This document shows, one piece after another, positions 60,143 through 64,000 of a DNA stretch of 64,000 nucleotides. The notes beneath the pieces were generated by a model, which saw only the letters and a list, made by a program, of their open reading frames with translations, ran no database searches and had not been told where the DNA came from. Origin of the DNA: Cyclobacteriaceae bacterium (GTDB lineage Bacteria; Bacteroidota; Bacteroidia; Cytophagales; Cyclobacteriaceae); the NCBI GenBank assembly GCA_019638235.1, contig JAHBUE010000002.1, forward strand, positions 186,001 to 250,000. The letters run 5' to 3'. The translations under genes were made by a program, and so were the position numbers. Numbering within the stretch: the stretch's first letter is position 1; each line of letters starts with the position of its first letter.

Positions 60143-60502
60143 TTAATCCGGTTCGCTTGAAAACGTTACCTGAAAATCATAGCAATCATAAAATGTGATT
60201 TCCTTTCTTCCGTATTCTGTCCGGGCGACTGTTTCAATGATTTTGGCTTTGTTTTCTAAGTTCTCCAACAAGCCGTTTATGGAATCCATCTTAAAATAAA
60301 GACCGCAATTGTTCGCATTCGTAACAGTATTTTCCAGTTGCGGATACAACATAAACATGGCCTCATCCCAACACATCATGGCCCAGTCTAAACCGCAACC
60401 AGGTTCTTCATGCGTACCGATACATTTAAAACCAATGCTTTCATACCATGATTTAGCAAAAGCAACATCAGGAACACGAATAAAAGGGAGTATTGATGTC
60501 AT
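60143..60502 (-). CDS. Small VOC / bleomycin-resistance-like protein
   Basis: A 119-residue single VOC domain: ILPFIRVPDVAFAKSWYESIGFKCIG, DWAMMCWDEAMFMLYP, NCGLYFKMDSINGLLENLE and KEITFYDCYDFQVTFS. The fold binds a small molecule or metal; family members include bleomycin-binding proteins and glyoxalase-like enzymes. Its specific role is unknown. It is convergent with the barrel gene, 3 nt away. Confidence 0.82.
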   Translation of the reverse strand: MTSILPFIRVPDVAFAKSWYESIGFKCIGTHEEPGCGLDWAMMCWDEAMFMLYPQLENTVTNANNCGLYFKMDSINGLLENLENKAKIIETVARTEYGRKEITFYDCYDFQVTFSSEPD

Positions 60503-60568
60503 TACTACGGATATTTAATTTAAACAGGCCTTTTGACAATCAACATTTAATGTGCAAGCAAGGTATAA

Positions 60569-61552
60569 CTATTTAGAAATAATGCTCTCCAGATTACCAG
60601 GAGATTTCCCTTCCCATCGCTTAATTTCGTTTCCTTTTGAATCAAACAAAATATAAGTAGGATAGAATTGCACCTGAAGCGCATTTGTCATCAGGCCGTA
60701 TCTGTCCCATAAACTTGGCCATGCTATAAGGCTCTTCTTTTCCCGATGATTATCCCGAAAGGTTCGAATGTCGGGGTCATTCCATAAAGAAACGAATAAA
60801 ACACTCTCATTAAGTTTATCGTATGACTTTCTCAAATCAGGTATCCCTTTTACACATGGACCACACCAACTTCCAGAAGCTGCAATCAATATGTAGTTCT
60901 CCTTGTCAGGCTTGATTTCTGTCAGGTTCTCATTGCCATCAAAACCAAAAATCTTTTTCAAATTACCTGAAACATAAATCCCTTCAGGAGGCTCATTAAG
61001 GTAGGACGAAATAGCATCCGTTGTCCAATTATTAATCTTTCGTTTTTTACTTAGTTCTAATAAATTCTCAAGTACAGCACGTTCTGTACGGGTCTTTCCA
61101 TCCTGTATCATTGCTTTCGCCTCCAAAGCCAAAATAGGTTCAAGGGGCTTACTATCTTCAGGCTCGTATGGAAACAAATTCATCTTATTACTTGTATCAA
61201 AAATTTTATTCAACTCTGTTTGATACTCACTTTCATTAGAAAAAGTAACTCCGTAATCGGCATCAACAGTTATTTCAATCGAACTCGTATCAGATGGCAC
61301 CCAAATCATGCTTAGGTATTTAAAATTCGATGGGGATTTCATTTGAAGTAGGTATGCTGCATTTGGATACTTGTCCAGTTCAATTTGGTTAATACCAACA
61401 ACTAAGTCAAATGGGTCGGTGCTGTAATGCTCTCCTATTTTTAAGTGTTTAAGTTTTACAGTACTCTTTACAATTAATGTAAAGGCTGATGCTTCCATCC
61501 ATAGGAATGAAGTCAACAAAAGGAATATCAATTTTAAATACTTATTCTTCAT
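60569..61552 (-). CDS. TlpA/thioredoxin-like disulfide protein with N-terminal domain
   Basis: A 327-residue exported protein (signal peptide LKLIFLLLTSFLWMEASA) with an N-terminal domain of about 190 residues of DUF4369-like pattern and a C-terminal thioredoxin domain: YILIAASGSWCGPCVKGIPDLRK with the redox CxxC (about residues 228-232), SVLFVSLWNDPD, and YPTYILFDSKGNEIKRWEG (cis-Pro). It likely reduces or oxidises periplasmic proteins, as in cytochrome c maturation relatives common in this phylum; partner unknown. Confidence 0.85.
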   Translation of the reverse strand: MKNKYLKLIFLLLTSFLWMEASAFTLIVKSTVKLKHLKIGEHYSTDPFDLVVGINQIELDKYPNAAYLLQMKSPSNFKYLSMIWVPSDTSSIEITVDADYGVTFSNESEYQTELNKIFDTSNKMNLFPYEPEDSKPLEPILALEAKAMIQDGKTRTERAVLENLLELSKKRKINNWTTDAISSYLNEPPEGIYVSGNLKKIFGFDGNENLTEIKPDKENYILIAASGSWCGPCVKGIPDLRKSYDKLNESVLFVSLWNDPDIRTFRDNHREKKSLIAWPSLWDRYGLMTNALQVQFYPTYILFDSKGNEIKRWEGKSPGNLESIISK

Positions 61553-61693
61553 AGCGATTTAAGTTTTACCATAAACAACTATTTACTAACGTTTATTATT
61601 GACTTTGAAGTTTTATTCTCGCCTCATACCTTTTTTTAAAGTTACTAATCAATTCTCATCTCACCGCCTGGATCGGGCCTGACAGGTCATCAG

Positions 61694-63058
61694 CTACTCA
61701 ACCTTCTTCCCATTCACAAAACGCACAACCATACTCTTCGGCCATTGTGTGCGCAACTTTTCTATGTATCGGTCGGCTTCTTCTTTGCGGTTAAACTTGC
61801 CAGTGAAAAATACGGTTGCATCATCAGTATCAACTTCGCTTGAAAGGCCATAGGGAAACGAATCAGCCTTTGAAAGTATAGTGTACACTTCATCGCTGCT
61901 GCCGGCTTTGCTGACTTGAATGGCATAATGCACAACTGTATCGTCCGGAATTGTTTTTAGTTCGTCAATGCCTCTGTTGTATCTGCCAAGCAACTTGCGC
62001 GAATCGTCAATAAATGTTTTGAATGCAAACTGCGCTGCCTCTTCTTTAATGAATCCTGTTGTATCGTGCTCGAACGTGGCAACGGGTAACACAACAAACT
62101 GGCGGTTGGCATTGCGGTAAACCCATTGCAGCCTGTACCAGGCCGTATCAATTGAAGTAACTGAACTGCTGTCGCGGATTATTTTTTTCAGGTCAACCTG
62201 GAGCATCGCCCCGCCATCGCGGTTACGCTGCCGCTGACCGGAAACAAAATTCCCTAATGAATAAACTACTAACTGATTTTTTTCAACGTTCTGTTCCATC
62301 GGTTGCAATACGTGCGGGTGCATACCGATAACCAACTGCGCACCATGTTTAAAACACAATGCCGCTAACTGGCGTTGTTGCTTAGTTGGCTGGCTTTGGT
62401 ATTCATTGCCCCAATGCATAATCACAATAGTAGCATCGGGGTTAAGTTTTTTAGCCTTGGCCAAATCTTTTTTCATCACTACCGTGTCAATCAGGTTAAC
62501 AATGTTGGGTTTTGTTACCGGTATGCCGTTGGTTCCGTAGGTGTAGTTCAACAACGCAAGCCTGAAACCATTGCGATGAATAATGAGCGGGTAATCGTTC
62601 ATCCGCTCTACGGTATCGGTAAATGTGCCGGTATGAGGAATACCCAAACTATCCAGCACACGAATGGTGCGTTCAAGTCCTTTCTTTCTTCTGTCAACAC
62701 TGTGATTGTTGGCTGTAACCAGCACATCTACACCAACATCTTTCAATGCATAAACGAGTTCATCGGGTGCGCTGAATTGCGGATAACCAGTGTACGGTTT
62801 CCCGCCAAGTGTTAATTCAAGGTTACCAATTGTCAGGTCAGCCGACTGGAAATAAGGTTTTAAAAACCTGAAACAATCGGTGTAATCATACTTACCGGCT
62901 TTTGGATTGTATGCAGCGTTGATTTGTGTTTCGTGTTGCATAATATCGCCCAGGAAAAGCAACGACAAGCGGGTTGTATCTTGCGCGAAAAGCGGTTGAG
63001 TGCCCGCTATCAGAAAAAAAAGTAAAAAGAATAACTGTCGATACTTCATGTCTTTCAA
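61694..63058 (-). CDS. CapA family metallophosphatase-like protein with C-terminal SPOR-like domain
   Basis: A 454-residue exported protein (signal peptide YRQLFFLLFFLIAGTQPLFAQ) with the CapA / poly-gamma-glutamate pattern LLFLGDIMQHETQ, NLELTLGGKPYTGYPQFSAPDEL, DVLVTANNHSVDR, VIMHWGNEYQSQPT and LVIGMHPHVLQPME (metal-site His). The last about 75 residues (VVHYAIQVSKAG...VFFTGKFNRKEEADRYIEKL) look like a SPOR peptidoglycan-binding domain, which fits a role at the cell wall. The exact enzymatic role is unproven in this family. Confidence 0.85.
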   Translation of the reverse strand: MKDMKYRQLFFLLFFLIAGTQPLFAQDTTRLSLLFLGDIMQHETQINAAYNPKAGKYDYTDCFRFLKPYFQSADLTIGNLELTLGGKPYTGYPQFSAPDELVYALKDVGVDVLVTANNHSVDRRKKGLERTIRVLDSLGIPHTGTFTDTVERMNDYPLIIHRNGFRLALLNYTYGTNGIPVTKPNIVNLIDTVVMKKDLAKAKKLNPDATIVIMHWGNEYQSQPTKQQRQLAALCFKHGAQLVIGMHPHVLQPMEQNVEKNQLVVYSLGNFVSGQRQRNRDGGAMLQVDLKKIIRDSSSVTSIDTAWYRLQWVYRNANRQFVVLPVATFEHDTTGFIKEEAAQFAFKTFIDDSRKLLGRYNRGIDELKTIPDDTVVHYAIQVSKAGSSDEVYTILSKADSFPYGLSSEVDTDDATVFFTGKFNRKEEADRYIEKLRTQWPKSMVVRFVNGKKVE

Positions 63059-63098
63059 TTAAAAGTCTGATTACTTCCTTTTGGGTAAAAGCACAAAG

Positions 63099-63128
63099 CA
63101 AAAATATCAATAAAAAGTGTGGGCGCAA
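63099..63128 (-). promoter_or_regulatory. CapA gene promoter, -33 and -7 elements
   Basis: On the minus strand TTG (63128-63126) is followed after 19 nt by TATTTTTG (63106-63099), the best match to the full Bacteroidota promoter in the window. It lies 40 nt before the ATG at 63058. Confidence 0.6.
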
Positions 63129-63171
63129 CTATTGGAAGCCGGGTCGTTATTCTGCGAACTATTAAAGTTAC

Positions 63172-63975
63172 TTACCTCCTGACCAACAAAACAGGAACAC
63201 CGGCTTGCACAGGAAAAGGCAGCGGGTCGTTGTTGAAGATGCGGTCGAATATGCCTTCGTGGCGAATGGCAAAAAGAAAATCAACTTTGTTTTCACGAAC
63301 AGCTTCTTCTACACTCTTCTCAAACTGAGGCTTGTTGGTTGTAACCAAGCTGGCTTCTATATCATAAGTAGTATTCAGTTTTTCAACCCACGCGCTTGCG
63401 TGCGCGCCATTGGCAGTGTTGTTTTTTACATTCAATACGGCCAACTGCAATGCCGTTTTGCGGATAATATTCATTAGCAGTGCGAAGTCTTTCAAGCCGA
63501 AGGGTTTCATATCTGTTGCCAGCAAGGCTTTGTTTGGAACACGCGGGTTATGCGAACCAGGAACAACTAAAACAGGCACACGTGTATTTTTTGAAATATG
63601 TGTAACCATGCTGTTCTTATCGGGTTGGCTATCGGTGTTTCGGCCCAACACAATAACTGTTGGTTTTATTTGTTCTATCTGCTTCACAACTCCGTTCTTC
63701 ACATTACCAAAAGCAATATCTTCTTCAACCGGAATGCCTTCAAGAGCAATCATTTCGCGAAGCGACTTCATTTTCTCCTGTGCTGTGCGCGAAAGCCTGT
63801 CTAAATTCCACGTAACCACAACCGGGTTATCCGACTCCGGAACTTCTTCCAGGTCAACCACATGGCTCAATACAATTTTACCTTCCGCATGGCGCGCCAA
63901 CATGGTAGCATATTGCAACGCATTTAGCGAACAAGGTGAAAAATCTACCGGAACAAGATAAGTTAACTGCTTCAT
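63172..63975 (-). CDS. Universal stress protein, two tandem UspA domains
   Basis: A 267-residue protein with two UspA modules: the first opens TYLVPVDFSPCSLNALQYATMLAR and ends VIVLGRNTD...VPVLVVPGS (residues 1 to about 145); the second opens NKALLATDMKPFGLKDFALLMN and ends FLFAIRHEGIFDRIFNNDPLPFPVQAGVPVLLVRR. The first has a near-typical G-x9-nucleotide loop and may bind ATP; the second lacks a clear one. Stress or starvation response role by family. The last 25 bp of the window, upstream of this gene, show nothing recognisable. Confidence 0.9.
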   Translation of the reverse strand: MKQLTYLVPVDFSPCSLNALQYATMLARHAEGKIVLSHVVDLEEVPESDNPVVVTWNLDRLSRTAQEKMKSLREMIALEGIPVEEDIAFGNVKNGVVKQIEQIKPTVIVLGRNTDSQPDKNSMVTHISKNTRVPVLVVPGSHNPRVPNKALLATDMKPFGLKDFALLMNIIRKTALQLAVLNVKNNTANGAHASAWVEKLNTTYDIEASLVTTNKPQFEKSVEEAVRENKVDFLFAIRHEGIFDRIFNNDPLPFPVQAGVPVLLVRR

Positions 63976-64000
63976 AACGATTAGGCTGGTTGTTCAGTCT

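Overview
The window looks like a piece of a Bacteroidota chromosome, most likely from the Cytophagales. Evidence: a giant secreted protein with a gliding-motility/type IX C-terminal domain paired with a PorP/SprF-like gene; promoter boxes of the Bacteroidota type (TAnnTTTG at about -7) before many genes, with little sign of Shine-Dalgarno sites; a type III glutamine synthetase; and lineage-typical families (DUF5683, DUF6134, GSCFA, a DnaG without zinc-ribbon cysteines). No rRNA, tRNA, CRISPR array or complete insertion sequence was seen.

Layout. 1-14.2 kb: a 4,455-residue surface protein and its PorP/SprF partner (minus strand, PorP cut by the window edge). 14.4-25.6 kb: plus-strand housekeeping run pyrG, yidC, parA-parB, DUF5683, dapB, lepB, then ung (minus), apaG, a methyltransferase and a membrane coiled-coil protein. 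25.6-40 kb: a VOC protein, DUF6134, the rpsF-rpsR-rplI ribosomal operon, GSCFA, priA, an outer-membrane protein, a lipoprotein, surE, a dnaG-ribBA operon, and mrp plus a NifU-domain gene. 40.0-50.8 kb: an accessory, visibly AT-richer island. 50.8-64 kb: tandem M28 peptidases, glnN, a GIN-domain protein, a TerB-like protein, an amidohydrolase, an outer-membrane protein, a small VOC protein, a thioredoxin-like protein, a CapA-like protein and a universal stress protein.

The most interesting region is 40,044-50,809. It carries at least five hairpin-forming sites with integron attC architecture (terminal TAAC...GTTA core sites, imperfect inverted arms, variable centre), one disrupted site and one half-site. 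The core sites on the two sides of a gene are complementary to each other and differ between genes, as expected if each gene unit once circulated as a cassette. All genes lie on the minus strand, and no integron integrase is in the window, so this is a candidate cluster of attC sites lacking integrase (CALIN), or the far end of a chromosomal integron. Cassette contents: a secreted protein of unknown function, an A1S_2505-like macro-domain protein, a DUF6794-like secreted protein, a PD-(D/E)XK-like nuclease candidate, and a translationally coupled pair of a Qnr/McbG-like pentapeptide-repeat protein and a GyrI-like protein. Nested inside the island are an AraC-YceI-SDR-YgiD gene group, two copies of a 146-bp MITE with 21-bp terminal inverted repeats and 3-bp target duplications, a transposase remnant and a frameshifted gene remnant.

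Elsewhere the main non-coding features are a 57-bp tandem duplication of the dapB promoter region, two intergenic arrays of 7-bp repeats, a complex parAB leader, an operator-like palindrome at the glnN promoter, and several clear hairpin terminators. All function calls come from reading motifs by eye; no database search was run.
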